From Streptomyces sp. V3I7 (GTDB lineage Bacteria > Actinomycetota > Actinomycetes > Streptomycetales > Streptomycetaceae): 64,000 nucleotides of DNA. The stretch spans positions 3,017,001-3,081,000 of the forward strand of contig NZ_JAUSZK010000001.1 of assembly GCF_030817495.1 (NCBI RefSeq), read 5' to 3'. A program made the translations under genes and the position numbers. The notes beneath the pieces were generated by a model. It saw only the letters and a list, made by a program, of their open reading frames with translations, was not told the DNA's origin and did no database searches. Positions 16,230 through 25,984 of the stretch are shown in pieces (positions within the stretch are counted from its first letter, which is position 1; each line of letters opens with the position of its first letter).

Positions 16230-17639
16230 ATGGACAGCAACGACAGCAAGGACAGCCTCACTGCCGAGGCGATCCTCCCCCTCGTCGGCGGCCCCGCGAA
16301 CGTCGTCTCCGTCGCCCACTGCATGACCCGGCTGCGGCTGGGCCTGCGGGACAGGGGCCTGGTCCGGGAGGAGGCGCTGCGCGCACTACCCGCGGTGCTC
16401 GGCGTGGTCGCGGACGACGAGACGTACCAGATCGTGCTGGGCCCGGGGACGGTCGCCCGGGTCACCCCGGCCTTCGAGGCACTGCTCGCGGCGGAGCCGC
16501 CCGGGACGGCGGCCGAACTGGCCGCCAAAGGCGCGTACTTGCGAGCGTCCCAGCGTCAGCGCAACGCCACGCCCGGAAAGATCCTCCTCCGCCGCATCGC
16601 GAACATCTTCGTCCCGCTGATCCCGGCCCTGATCGGCTGCGGCGTGATCGCGGGCCTGAACGGCCTGCTGGTCAACCTGGGCTGGCTGCCGGGCGTCACC
16701 CCGGCCCTCGCCGCCATCGCCTCCGGTTTCATGGTGCTGATCCCGGTCTTCGTCGGCTACAACACGGCGAAGGAGTTCGGCGGGACGCCCGTGCTCGGCG
16801 GGGCGATCGCGGCCATCATCGTCTACGCCGGGGTGGCGAAGGTGACGGTGTTCGGCATGACCCCGGCACCCGGCCAGGGCGGCGCGCTCGGCGCACTGGC
16901 GGCGGCACTGCTCGGGACGTACGTGGAGCGGTGGATCCGCGGCCGCCTACCGGACGCGCTCGACGTCCTGGTCACCCCGACCGTCACGGTTCTCCTCACC
17001 GGCCTGGTCACGCTCTACGGCCTCATGTACGCGGCGGGCGAGCTCTCGGCGGCCATCGGCACGGGGGCGAACTGGCTGCTGGACAACACGGGTGTCCTGG
17101 CGGGCCTGATCCTGGGCGGCCTCTTCCTCCCCCTGGTGATGCTGGGCCTGCACCAGGCTCTCATCCCCATCCACACCACCCTCATCGAGCAGCAGGGCTA
17201 CACGGTTCTGCTGCCCATCCTGGCGATGGCGGGCGCGGGTCAGGTAGGCGCGGCTCTTGCCGTCTACGTCCGCCTGCGCCACGACACCTCGCTGCGTACG
17301 ACGATCAAGTCGGCGCTCCCCGCAGGGTTGCTGGGCGTCGGAGAACCCCTGATCTACGGCGTCTCGCTCCCCCTGGGCCGCCCCTTCGTCACGGCGTGCG
17401 CGGGCGGCGCGGCGGGCGGTGCCTTCGTCGGGTTCTTCTCGATGCTCGGCGACAAGGTCGGCTCCACCGCCATCGGCCCCTCGGGCTGGGCCCTGTTCCC
17501 GCTCCTGTCCGGAAACCAGGGCCCGGCCCTCGCCGTCGGGATCTACGCGGGCGGCCTGTTCACGGGGTACGCGGTCGGCTTCGCGGCCACGTACGTCCAC
17601 CTACAGCCGGGCACGCTCCACCCCTCGGAGCAGGGATGA
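16230..17639 (+). CDS. PTS permease EIIBC, probable MurNAc/GlcNAc-type
   Basis: 469 residues from ATG 16230; GTG 16212 is in frame with AGGGG abutting it and cannot be excluded. The EIIB domain (residues 1-80) has the phosphorylated Cys in AHCMTRLRL at about residue 31. The EIIC domain of 8-10 helices follows (RRIANIFVPLIPALIGCG, GHQ-like LHQALIPIHT, GVGEPLIYGVSLPLGRPF). There is no EIIA domain, so it must borrow one. MurP of E. coli also has only B and C. Position after murQ suggests import and phosphorylation of MurNAc. Confidence 0.9.
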   Translation: MDSNDSKDSLTAEAILPLVGGPANVVSVAHCMTRLRLGLRDRGLVREEALRALPAVLGVVADDETYQIVLGPGTVARVTPAFEALLAAEPPGTAAELAAKGAYLRASQRQRNATPGKILLRRIANIFVPLIPALIGCGVIAGLNGLLVNLGWLPGVTPALAAIASGFMVLIPVFVGYNTAKEFGGTPVLGGAIAAIIVYAGVAKVTVFGMTPAPGQGGALGALAAALLGTYVERWIRGRLPDALDVLVTPTVTVLLTGLVTLYGLMYAAGELSAAIGTGANWLLDNTGVLAGLILGGLFLPLVMLGLHQALIPIHTTLIEQQGYTVLLPILAMAGAGQVGAALAVYVRLRHDTSLRTTIKSALPAGLLGVGEPLIYGVSLPLGRPFVTACAGGAAGGAFVGFFSMLGDKVGSTAIGPSGWALFPLLSGNQGPALAVGIYAGGLFTGYAVGFAATYVHLQPGTLHPSEQG

Positions 17640-17675
17640 AGCGCGGTGGCGTCTCAGCTTCTCGGAGACGGCGTC

Positions 17676-18746
17676 TCAGCCAAGCTGGAACGTGGCCTCG
17701 ACCGGGTAGTGGTCGCTGGGCGCGTTCGTGTCGGTCTGGCCCTCGGTCCAGCCGCTCTGCGGGTCGAAGTCGGCGACGACGCGGGGAAGCGCGGCCGGGG
17801 TGGGACGGCCCGGGGCGTTGAGGTAGCCGATGTAGTCGAGGCTGTCGTGGTAGTCGCGCGGGAAGGACTCGACGCCCGACATGTACTGGCACCACCCGGA
17901 AACCCGGCAGTCCATGGTCATCAGGGTCTGGGTCGGGTCGGTGGCCGGAGTGCCGAGCGGCCCGCCGACGGCGCTCTGCGCGTTGGCGTAGTCGCCGCGC
18001 GCCTGGCCGCCGTAGTACTCGACGTTGAGGTCGCCGCCGAGGAGAACCGGCGCGGACGTACCGGCGATCCCGTCGACCCAGCTTCGGATCTCACGCAGTT
18101 GGGCGAGGCGTGTGGCCTGGGTGGTATCGGTGGAGGCGCTCGACGTCTGGTCGGCCTGGAGGTGGGTGCCGACGACCCAGGACTTCGTGCCGTTCTTGTC
18201 GATCTGCGCCAGGACCCCGCCCTTGTTGGCGTTGTAGTCCCACGTTCCGGAGGTGGAGTTGGTGAAGACGTGGGCGTACTGGGCGGTGATCGGGTACTTG
18301 GACAGGATCATCGTCCCGCCGTTGAAGACGAGGGGGTTGTTGGAGCAGTCGCCGCTGATCCCGTTCCATCCGCCGCCCGAGCAGACCTGCCCCACGACGG
18401 GGGTGCGGTACGGGTAGAGGTCCGCCAGCTTTGCGTTGATGTCGTCGGTGGAGGTGTGGTTGAACAGCTCGTCCAGCACGACGACGTCGGCGTTGTGCTT
18501 ACGGACGATGTCCTCGATGACGGGTGTGCGCTCCGCGGCCTTCCCCTTGACCGCGGCGTCGACGGCCTCGGGCACGAGGTCGACGTTCCAGGCGAAGACG
18601 GAGAGTGAGGAGCCGGCGGTCGCGGCGGGTGCGGCGCCGGCCGTCTGCTGTAGGGGCTGGGCCTGGGCCGACTGGGCGGCGAAGCCGCCTACGAGCAGGG
18701 CTGTCGCCGCGAAAGCGGTGGCGAGCCTGAAGCGACGCGTGGTCAC
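17676..18746 (-). CDS. Secreted endonuclease/exonuclease/phosphatase-family protein (sphingomyelinase-like)
   Basis: 356 residues from ATG 18746. A signal peptide (MTTRRFRLATAFAATALLVG, cleavage near AQA) is followed by an EEP fold: FAWNVDLVPEA, VVVLDELFN (catalytic Glu), WVVGTHLQAD, LLGGDLNVEYY (Asp/Asn pair) and NAPSDHYPV (terminal Asp-His). The pattern fits bacterial neutral sphingomyelinase or a related secreted phosphodiesterase. It is convergent with the PTS gene. A long palindrome lies 123 bp upstream of its start. Confidence 0.88.
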   Translation of the reverse strand: MTTRRFRLATAFAATALLVGGFAAQSAQAQPLQQTAGAAPAATAGSSLSVFAWNVDLVPEAVDAAVKGKAAERTPVIEDIVRKHNADVVVLDELFNHTSTDDINAKLADLYPYRTPVVGQVCSGGGWNGISGDCSNNPLVFNGGTMILSKYPITAQYAHVFTNSTSGTWDYNANKGGVLAQIDKNGTKSWVVGTHLQADQTSSASTDTTQATRLAQLREIRSWVDGIAGTSAPVLLGGDLNVEYYGGQARGDYANAQSAVGGPLGTPATDPTQTLMTMDCRVSGWCQYMSGVESFPRDYHDSLDYIGYLNAPGRPTPAALPRVVADFDPQSGWTEGQTDTNAPSDHYPVEATFQLG

Positions 18747-18868
18747 ATCTGCCTCCTGGGGTGAGGGAAACCCGGGGCCGCGGGTGGGGGCCCACGGGTT
18801 TACGGCATACGGACGGTAGCTACGAGTCGGTACGTCGGGGTGAACACCAGGGTGTCGCCGGGCACCGA

Positions 18869-18904
18869 CATGCCCATGACTTGTTCAAACAAGTCATGGG
18901 CATG
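18869..18904. promoter_or_regulatory. 36-bp palindrome between divergent genes
   Basis: Arms CATGCCCATGACTTGTT and AACAAGTCATGGGCATG (17 bp each) are perfectly complementary about a 2-bp CA centre. It lies between the secreted phosphodiesterase (start 18746, minus) and the hypothetical gene (start 18967, plus), so it is most likely an operator for one or both. It could also fold as a cruciform, but no T-tract makes a terminator less likely. Confidence 0.7.
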
Positions 18905-18966
18905 GCGAGTATAGGGAGGGGCAGCGGGGTGGCGGTACTGTCGGTGCCCCATGCGATCGTGGACCC

Positions 18967-19545
18967 ATGAACCACGCACAGCTGACCGCCCTCGGCCGGG
19001 CCCTGCGCCTACTCGGCGAGCACGGGGAGACCCTGACCGCCGAGACCCCCGACGCGAAGCTGCACGAGGTCAAGGCGGACCTCAAGCGCGCCCTGGACCT
19101 GCTCGACGAAACGGTGACCACGGCCGCACCCACGACCCGCTGCCCCGAGCACCCGGGCGGACCGGTGGACAAGGACGCCCCGGACCTGTGCCTCCTCTGC
19201 GAGACCCGCCGCCGCTCCGCCCGCCGCAGCGAGGTCAACGACACCTACGCCCGCCCCCGCGCCCCCGAGTCGGCCGAGCGCACCCAGTCCCGCTACGGCC
19301 TCAGCGCCGACCGCCCCCAGCCCCAGCAGCGCTGGCTCCCGGAGGTGTGGAACGGCCAGTCCTGGCAGCTCTGCGGCACCCCCCGCCGAGACCGCCAGGA
19401 GGCCGAGCGCTACCTCACCGCCGAGCGCAGAACCCCCCGCTCAGGCATGGCCTACCGGCTGGTCCACGAGTTCACCGACTACGAGGTACTCCGCGTCTGG
19501 GGGACGCCGGTGAAGGTGGACATCGAACCGATGGGGAATATGTAG
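18967..19545 (+). CDS. Hypothetical protein with C-x-E-H...CLLC motif
   Basis: 192 residues from ATG 18967. The N-terminal 60 residues are helical (AQLTALGRALRLLGEHGE; KLHEVKADLKRALDLLDE). Then come RCPEHPGGP and DLCLLCETRR, a plausible Cys/His zinc site. The C-terminal part is mixed alpha/beta (RYGLSADRPQPQQRWLPE, YRLVHEFTDYEVLRVWG). I do not recognise the family. Codon use is normal for the genome. Confidence 0.7.
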   Translation: MNHAQLTALGRALRLLGEHGETLTAETPDAKLHEVKADLKRALDLLDETVTTAAPTTRCPEHPGGPVDKDAPDLCLLCETRRRSARRSEVNDTYARPRAPESAERTQSRYGLSADRPQPQQRWLPEVWNGQSWQLCGTPRRDRQEAERYLTAERRTPRSGMAYRLVHEFTDYEVLRVWGTPVKVDIEPMGNM

Positions 19546-19560
19546 CCGCCCGCCCGGCGG

Positions 19561-19761
19561 TCACGGCAGCCTGCCCTCCCAGTTGACCCGCCGCACCCGC
19601 GCCCGCAGCACGTCCCCCGGCGACGCCTCGCCGAGCGCCTCCGGGGGACAGTCCCACTCACACCCGCCCCCGACGGGCCGCAGTTGCACGTATCCGCCCT
19701 CGCGCCCCATGACCTGGCCAAGCCGCCCGTCCCGTACGTCGATCACGTACTCCTCGGTCAC
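19561..19761 (-). CDS. Small hypothetical protein, 66 aa
   Basis: GTG start at 19761 overlaps the stop of the upstream gene by four bases (GTGA), so translational coupling is likely. It is beta-rich (EYVIDVRDGRLGQVMGREGGYVQLRP) with a GDVLRARVRRVNWEG tail, like a small SH3/KOW-type barrel, but no family is recognised. Confidence 0.65.
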   Translation of the reverse strand: MTEEYVIDVRDGRLGQVMGREGGYVQLRPVGGGCEWDCPPEALGEASPGDVLRARVRRVNWEGRLP

Positions 19762-19982
19762 GCCTCACCGCCCGCGAGGCCGCGCAGCACGGCGGTCAGT
19801 CTCTGCGCGGTGCCGACATTGCAGCGCCCGAGAGAGACCAGGGCGAACGGCTCGTCGCTCGCGCCTGTGACCGGGTCCACGGTCAGCGACGGCAGTACGA
19901 CGCCGACCCCGGTGAGTGCCGCCCGCAACTCCTCGACCACCTCCTCGGTGGGCCGTACTCGCTTACTCGACGTCATCTCCAT
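19758..19982 (-). CDS. Small hypothetical protein, 74 aa
   Basis: ATG at 19982 was chosen because GAGGTGG lies about seven bases upstream; ATG 19976 is an alternative. The sequence has a helical start (PTEEVVEELRAALTGVG) and a strand region (FALVSLGRCNVGTAQRL). It is coupled to the downstream 66-aa gene by a 4-bp overlap. The pair is next to the XRE/DUF397 locus, oriented away from it. Function unknown. Confidence 0.65.
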   Translation of the reverse strand: MEMTSSKRVRPTEEVVEELRAALTGVGVVLPSLTVDPVTGASDEPFALVSLGRCNVGTAQRLTAVLRGLAGGEA

Positions 19983-20096
19983 CCGCGACCACCTCAACGC
20001 TGAGTATTGAAATTCACCACCCAGCGTGTCCGACCCGGCTCTAACCTGGCCAGATACGGCGTTCCAACAACCCTTCCTGTGTGACTGGGAGTTGCC

Positions 20097-20939
20097 ATGC
20101 CAGGACCGAAGGACCTCGATCCGTCGTCATCACCGCGCGCCCTGCTGGGTGCCGAATTGCGCCACGCTCGCGAACGGAAGGGGCTCAGCCAGGCCGAACT
20201 GGGCGAACCGCTCTTCGTGAGCGGGTCGTTCATCGGTCAGCTGGAGACCGGGACGCGGCGACTCCAGCTCGAACTCGCGGTCCAGATAGACGAGATCCTC
20301 GACACGGGCGGCTTCTTCGAGCGCAACTGTCGGGCTCTCGCCAAGAGCAAGTACCCCGACCACTTCGCGGAAGCGGCGGAAGCCGAGGCGGTCGCCACTT
20401 CGATCAGGCAGTACGCGCAGCTCCTGATCCCGGGGCTACTACAGACGCGGGCGTACGCGGAGGCGGTGTTCCGCGCGTATCAGCCGACAGCGCCGGACGC
20501 CGTCATCGAGACCCTCGTGGTGACCCGACTCGAACGCACACACCTCCTCGACGATCCAACAACCCCCTTGTTGTGGGCGGTCCTGGACGAGGCCGTGCTC
20601 CGACGGGAGGTCGGTGGCGGTGCGGTGATGGCGGAAGCCTTGTATCACGTGGCGGACCTGGCGCGCCGGCACCGGATCATCATGCAGGTGCTGTCATTCG
20701 GCGCCGGGGCGCACGCAGCAATGCACGGCACTCTGAAACTCATGGAGTTCGAGGATGCGCCCCCGCTTTCCTTCGCCGAGGCGCCTGACATGGGGAAGCT
20801 GCTGGACGACCCGGCCACGGTTGCACGTCACCATCTGATGTTCAGCCTCCTCCAGGCAGCCGCCCTTTCACCGCCAGACTCCCTGGCCCTGATCGAGTCG
20901 GTGGCGCAGGATTACGAGCATGGAGAACACCACCCATGA
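20097..20939 (+). CDS. XRE-family HTH regulator with DUF5753 domain (WhiJ type)
   Basis: 280 residues from ATG 20097. HTH at about residues 16-75 (ALLGAELRHARERKGLSQAELGE; FIGQLETGTRRL). Residues 95-275 are DUF5753 (QYAQLLIPGLLQTRAYAEAVFRAY; LDEAVLRREVGG; MQVLSFGAGAHAAMHGTLKLMEF). It overlaps the following DUF397 gene by 20 bp. This is the arrangement of the whiJ-like loci that streptomycetes carry in many copies. WhiJ itself affects sporulation together with small partner proteins. The target is unknown. Confidence 0.92.
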   Translation: MPGPKDLDPSSSPRALLGAELRHARERKGLSQAELGEPLFVSGSFIGQLETGTRRLQLELAVQIDEILDTGGFFERNCRALAKSKYPDHFAEAAEAEAVATSIRQYAQLLIPGLLQTRAYAEAVFRAYQPTAPDAVIETLVVTRLERTHLLDDPTTPLLWAVLDEAVLRREVGGGAVMAEALYHVADLARRHRIIMQVLSFGAGAHAAMHGTLKLMEFEDAPPLSFAEAPDMGKLLDDPATVARHHLMFSLLQAAALSPPDSLALIESVAQDYEHGEHHP

Positions 20940-21129
20940 ATACGAGCTGAGCACGGCCACTTGGTACAAGTCGACGTACAGCGGCGGCGACGGCGGCGAC
21001 TGCCTGGAAGTCGGCTCCGGCCACCCCACCCTCGTCCCCGTCCGCGACTCCAAGAACCCCCTCGGCCCGAAGCTCGCGTTCCGGGCCGAGGTGTGGACGG
21101 CCTTCGTCGAGAACCTCAAGCACGGCTGA
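20920..21129 (+). CDS. DUF397 protein, partner of the XRE regulator
   Basis: 69 residues, ATG 20920 inside the end of the XRE gene. The DUF397 pattern is clear: TWYKSTYSGGDGGDCLEV, VPVRDSKNPLGPKLAF and a W-x-x-F-V helix at the end. DUF397 proteins pair with XRE/DUF5753 regulators and are thought to modulate them, sometimes described as antitoxin-like. It is normally 60-80 residues, so complete. Confidence 0.92.
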   Translation: MENTTHEYELSTATWYKSTYSGGDGGDCLEVGSGHPTLVPVRDSKNPLGPKLAFRAEVWTAFVENLKHG

Positions 21130-21240
21130 CCGACCACCGCCCCGAAGCTCAAGCCCCAAGCCCCGAGCCCTCTTTGTTTGGAATGGGCGGTGGGCTTCAA
21201 CCCACCCACCCTCCCGGCGAGTTGACTTGACGCGACCGGC

Positions 21241-21270
21241 TTGCCACGCACAGTCACTAGCGGCTAGCGT
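21241..21270 (+). promoter_or_regulatory. Candidate promoter of the HTH/zinc-ribbon gene
   Basis: TTGCCA (21241-21246) and TAGCGT (21265-21270) with an 18-bp spacer. It would start a leader of about 75 nt containing the hairpin at 21284-21317. Confidence 0.4.
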
Positions 21271-21283
21271 GCCGCACAAGAAC

Positions 21284-21317
21284 GCCCCCGTCAGGTGCTA
21301 GCAACACCTGCGGGGGC
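21284..21317 (+). promoter_or_regulatory. Leader hairpin
   Basis: GCCCCCG-T-CAGGTG pairs with CACCTG-CGGGGGC (one bulged T) around a 7-base loop. It lies 34 bp before ATG 21351. No run of T follows, so attenuation, RNA protection or protein binding are all possible. Confidence 0.55.
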
Positions 21318-21350
21318 TCACCGACAAGATCGAAGGACAATTTCGATCCC

Positions 21351-22226
21351 ATGGCTGTTACCCAGCTTAGTGCTGCCGTCCCTTCCGCGCACGCCCTCCC
21401 GCACCCGATGGCCAACCCCGGCTACGGAAAGCGCACGGCACCCGGCCAACTCCCCGGCACCGCGACCGACTTCGCGCACCTCCCACCCCGCGAAGCCGCC
21501 ATCGCTGCGTACATCGACCGCCTCCCCAACGGCGCCGACGTATCCGTGAAGACGCTGGCCAAGCACCTCCCGTACGGCCAATGCGCCCTGCGCACCGCCC
21601 TCAACAACCTTCAGCGGGCAGGCCACTTGCGCCGAGGTCGCGAGCACCTGGCCGACTCGGGCAGCCAGCACTGGATCACCCGAACGTGGTGGTCCCGCAC
21701 CGCACGCGACGACGGCTGGTGGGCGGCGTTCACCCGGGGCGCCGTACCGCAGGAGCCGCCACCTACCCGGAGGCCCCCTACCCGGTCCCGCGCCTACGTC
21801 CTCCTCGCGGCCCTCGGCCGCAGCGCCCCGGTGCTGTCGCTGTCCCATGCCTCCTGCTCGGAACTCGCACCTCTCGTGGTCGAGTGGTTCACCCGAGGTG
21901 CCACCGAGGACGACGTACTACGCGCCCTGACCGCCGGCCTGCCCACCCCAGTCCACAGCCCAGCCGCCCTCGTGGCCCGCCGCCTGAAGGACAAGCTCCC
22001 ACCCGAACCAGAGCCCACCCCACCCCCACCCCTCCGCGTACTGGAGTGCGCGAAGTGCGGAACCCCGGGCCGTCCGGAGGCCCTGCCGGGCGGCATCTGC
22101 GGCGTATGCCGGGGCGATACCGCCGCCCTGCCCCGCCCTTCCGCTCTGTCCTCCAAAGCCGTTCGCTCCCACGCCGCCGCGGCCCGCGCAGCCATGGTCG
22201 ACCGCCGAGAAAGGCCACGCCTATGA
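21351..22226 (+). CDS. HTH protein with C-terminal zinc ribbon
   Basis: 291 residues from ATG 21351, with GAAGGAC about 13 bases upstream. Residues 45-105 look like a winged helix (AAIAAYIDRLPNGADVSVKTLAKHL; RTALNNLQRAGHLRRG). Residues 165-205 are helical (CSELAPLVVEWFTRGATEDD). A ribbon CAKCG...GGICGVCRG lies near 235-260. Genes of this type sit beside XRE/DUF397 pairs and mobile-element debris in streptomycetes. Exact role unknown; a MarR-like regulator is plausible. Confidence 0.75.
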   Translation: MAVTQLSAAVPSAHALPHPMANPGYGKRTAPGQLPGTATDFAHLPPREAAIAAYIDRLPNGADVSVKTLAKHLPYGQCALRTALNNLQRAGHLRRGREHLADSGSQHWITRTWWSRTARDDGWWAAFTRGAVPQEPPPTRRPPTRSRAYVLLAALGRSAPVLSLSHASCSELAPLVVEWFTRGATEDDVLRALTAGLPTPVHSPAALVARRLKDKLPPEPEPTPPPPLRVLECAKCGTPGRPEALPGGICGVCRGDTAALPRPSALSSKAVRSHAAAARAAMVDRRERPRL

Positions 22227-22288
22227 CCGCTCCAACGGTCGGGAAGCAAACAGCCGGGGCACGATGGTGGGAAGGAGGCGAGCCCACC

Positions 22289-22659
22289 ATGACCTTTGGC
22301 ACCCGGCACCCGCAGATGTCCCGAGAGGACTTCGAAGAGCAGCGCCACTCGATCACTTCATCGCCCAGGGCGGCGAGTGGGCCGACCCGGATGGCGTTCT
22401 CATGGTCGTCGAAGTCACGTCGCGCGACCGCGACACCGACCGGCGCGACCGCGTCGACAAGCCCATCGGCTACGCGGAGGCCGACATCCCGGTGTACCTC
22501 CTCATCGACCGGGACCACCTCGCGGTCACCGTGTACAGCGAGCCGAAGGACGGCCGGTACCAGCAGGCCCTCACCTACACCTGGGGCGCGATCGTCGAAC
22601 TCCCCACCCCCGTGAACATCACCCTCGAAACCGAGACGCTCAAGAAGTACGCCGGCTGA
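22289..22659 (+). pseudogene. Uma2-family (DUF820) endonuclease-like gene, internally deleted and frameshifted
   Basis: A good RBS (AAGGAGG) and ATG 22289 start a Uma2-like N-terminus (MTFGTRHPQMSREDFEE). After about 17 codons the frame is lost. The C-terminal half (GEWADPDGVLMVVEVTS, KPIGYAEADIPVYLLIDRD, ITLETETLKKYAG) continues in the next frame to TGA 22657-22659. Uma2 proteins are about 190 residues. Here roughly 60-70 are missing between the two pieces, so the gene is a remnant. The PD-(D/E)xK core residues in the second half are still visible. Confidence 0.8.
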
Positions 22660-22676
22660 CACCCCGAGCACCACAG

Positions 22677-22708
22677 GGGCGGCGCCCACCGGTCCCGGGG
22701 CGCCGCCC
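22677..22708. terminator. Bidirectional terminator hairpin
   Basis: GGGCGGCGCCC and GGGCGCCGCCC form an 11-bp stem with a 10-base loop between the Uma2 remnant and the convergent flavin oxidoreductase. Confidence 0.7.
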
Positions 22709-22725
22709 ACGTACACACAGCACAC

Positions 22726-23856
22726 TCAGCTCAGCGAGCGCAGCGCCCCCGCGTCGTACGCCGCCAGTTCGTCGAAGCGGCCGGACAGGACCTTCGCGGC
22801 CCACTCCGGGTCCTGGAGGAGCGCGCGGCCGACCGCGACCATGTCGAACTCGTCGCGCTCCAGGCGGTCCAGGAGGTTGTCGATGTTCGCCGCCGGGGCG
22901 CCCTCGCCCACGAAGGCCTTGATGAAGTCGCCGTCGAGGCCGACCGAGCCGACGGTGATGGTGGGCTTGCCGGTCAGCTTCTTGGTCCAGCCTGCCAGGT
23001 TGAGGTCGGAGCCCTCGAACTCGGGGACCCAGTAGCGGCGCGTGGAGGCGTGGAAGGCGTCGACGCCGGCGGCGGCGAGCGGGGTGAGGATGGCCTCCAG
23101 CTCCTCCGGGGTCTCGGCGAGCCGGGCGTCGTAGTCCTGCTGCTTCCACTGCGAGAAGCGGAAGAGGATCGGGAAGTCGGGGGAGACCGCGGCGCGGACG
23201 GCGGCCGTGATCTCCGCGGCGAACTTCGTGCGGGCCACCGGGTCGCCGCCGTAGGCGTCGGTGCGGCGGTTGGTGCCCTCCCACAGGAACTGGTCGAGGA
23301 GGTAGCCGTGGGCGCCGTGGAGTTCGACGCCGTCCATGCCGATGCGCTCGGCGGCGGCGGCGGACTCGGCGAACGCGGCGACGACGTCGTCCAGGTCCGC
23401 TTGCGTCATGGCCTTGCCGGTCACCTCGGCGCCCGCCTTGAACAGGCCGGAGGGACCGACCGCGGGAGCCTCGGCGAACGGCGGTTCGCCCGCCCTGCGC
23501 ACCATGCCGACGTGCCACAGCTGCGGCATGATCGTGCCGCCCGCGGCGTGCACCGCGTCGGCGACCTTCGCCCAGCCCGCGAGCTGCTCCTCGCCGTGGA
23601 AGCGAGGGACGCGGTCGCTCTGGCCGGCCGAGTCGTGGCCGACGTACGTGCCCTCGGTGATGACCAGGCCGACACCGGCGGCGGAGCGGCGGGAGTAGTA
23701 CGAGACCACGTCCTCGCCCGGGACGCCGCCCGGGGAGAACTGACGGGTCATCGGGGCCATCGCGATGCGGTTGGGGACCGTGAGTCCGTTGAGCGCTATC
23801 GGGCGGGACAGGATCTCCGCGGCGCGGGACGCGGCGGCGGGCGTGGTGACGGTCAC
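22726..23856 (-). CDS. NADH:flavin oxidoreductase, Old Yellow Enzyme family
   Basis: 376 residues from GTG 23856, supported by GAGGAG eight bases upstream. FMN-binding TIM barrel: NRIAMAPMTR (N-terminal), ITEGTYV, PQLWHVG, GVELHGAHGYLLDQFLW (the His/Gly-His-Gly-Tyr active region) and TVGSVGLDGDF near the end. Such enzymes reduce activated alkenes, quinones or nitro compounds using NAD(P)H. The upstream region carries TTAAACAAGTTCAA (23931-23944), an imperfect palindrome that could be a MarR/TetR-type operator. Confidence 0.92.
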   Translation of the reverse strand: MTVTTPAAASRAAEILSRPIALNGLTVPNRIAMAPMTRQFSPGGVPGEDVVSYYSRRSAAGVGLVITEGTYVGHDSAGQSDRVPRFHGEEQLAGWAKVADAVHAAGGTIMPQLWHVGMVRRAGEPPFAEAPAVGPSGLFKAGAEVTGKAMTQADLDDVVAAFAESAAAAERIGMDGVELHGAHGYLLDQFLWEGTNRRTDAYGGDPVARTKFAAEITAAVRAAVSPDFPILFRFSQWKQQDYDARLAETPEELEAILTPLAAAGVDAFHASTRRYWVPEFEGSDLNLAGWTKKLTGKPTITVGSVGLDGDFIKAFVGEGAPAANIDNLLDRLERDEFDMVAVGRALLQDPEWAAKVLSGRFDELAAYDAGALRSLS

Positions 23857-24030
23857 GTGGGGGCTCCTCGTGAGTGCGGGGGTTGCGGAGTTAACCGGCG
23901 GGTATGTGCGTGCGCATTGTTGCACCCTCTTAAACAAGTTCAACCGCCGGTGCGGTCCCACGCATTCCGCGGCCCGCGCACGTCCCCGTGTGATGCCGGA
24001 CACGACCCTGACACGACCCCGGACACGCCC

Positions 24031-24078
24031 GAGGGCGGCACCCCCTGTCCTGTTGGACAGTCAGGGGGTGCCGCCCTC
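24031..24078. terminator. Strong terminator downstream of groEL2
   Basis: GAGGGCGGCACCCCCTG and CAGGGGGTGCCGCCCTC are perfect 17-bp arms with a 14-base loop that can extend the stem (TGTCC/GGACA). It lies 36 bp past the groEL2 stop. Confidence 0.85.
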
Positions 24079-24113
24079 GAAGCGATAAGGACGCCGATCA
24101 ACCCTCAGGTCGA

Positions 24114-25766
<1,653 letters not shown>

Positions 25767-25863
25767 TTACTTCGGACCGCGCCCGCGCCCGCGACGGACG
25801 GCTCGCATGCCGCGTGGTTCCTTGCCCCACCCGGCCTGCGGGCCTCACCGACCCGGTCCTTCG

Positions 25864-25890
25864 TTGTCACTCTCACCTTCAGAGTGCTAA
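25864..25890 (-). promoter_or_regulatory. CIRCE operator 2 (HrcA)
   Basis: In the groEL2 direction: TTAGCACTC - 9 bp - GAGTGACAA. Seven of nine bases of the second arm match the CIRCE consensus; the first arm is perfect. It lies about 128 bp before the ATG. Confidence 0.85.
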
Positions 25891-25898
25891 CGCAATGA

Positions 25899-25925
25899 TT
25901 AGCACTCGGCATGGTCGAGTGCAAG
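25899..25925 (-). promoter_or_regulatory. CIRCE operator 1 (HrcA)
   Basis: In the groEL2 direction: CTTGCACTC - 9 bp - GAGTGCTAA. The second arm is a perfect match. It is separated from the other CIRCE by 8 bp, a tandem arrangement like that of mycobacterial groEL2. Confidence 0.85.
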
Positions 25926-25984
25926 CGGCTATCGGTGTTTGAGGCGCACTCAGTCACGCACCCCGGCGCGTCGGCCGACGGCGG

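Noticed and set aside
22264..22659. A 131-aa intact Uma2 protein from GTG/ATG 22264
   Set aside because: The first 40 residues are out of frame with the true Uma2 N-terminus at 22289 and look random; the gene is better read as broken.
25882..25907. A single inverted repeat GAGTGCTAA-N8-TTAGCACTC as a reversed CIRCE
   Set aside because: It is explained by the inner arms of two properly spaced CIRCE elements.
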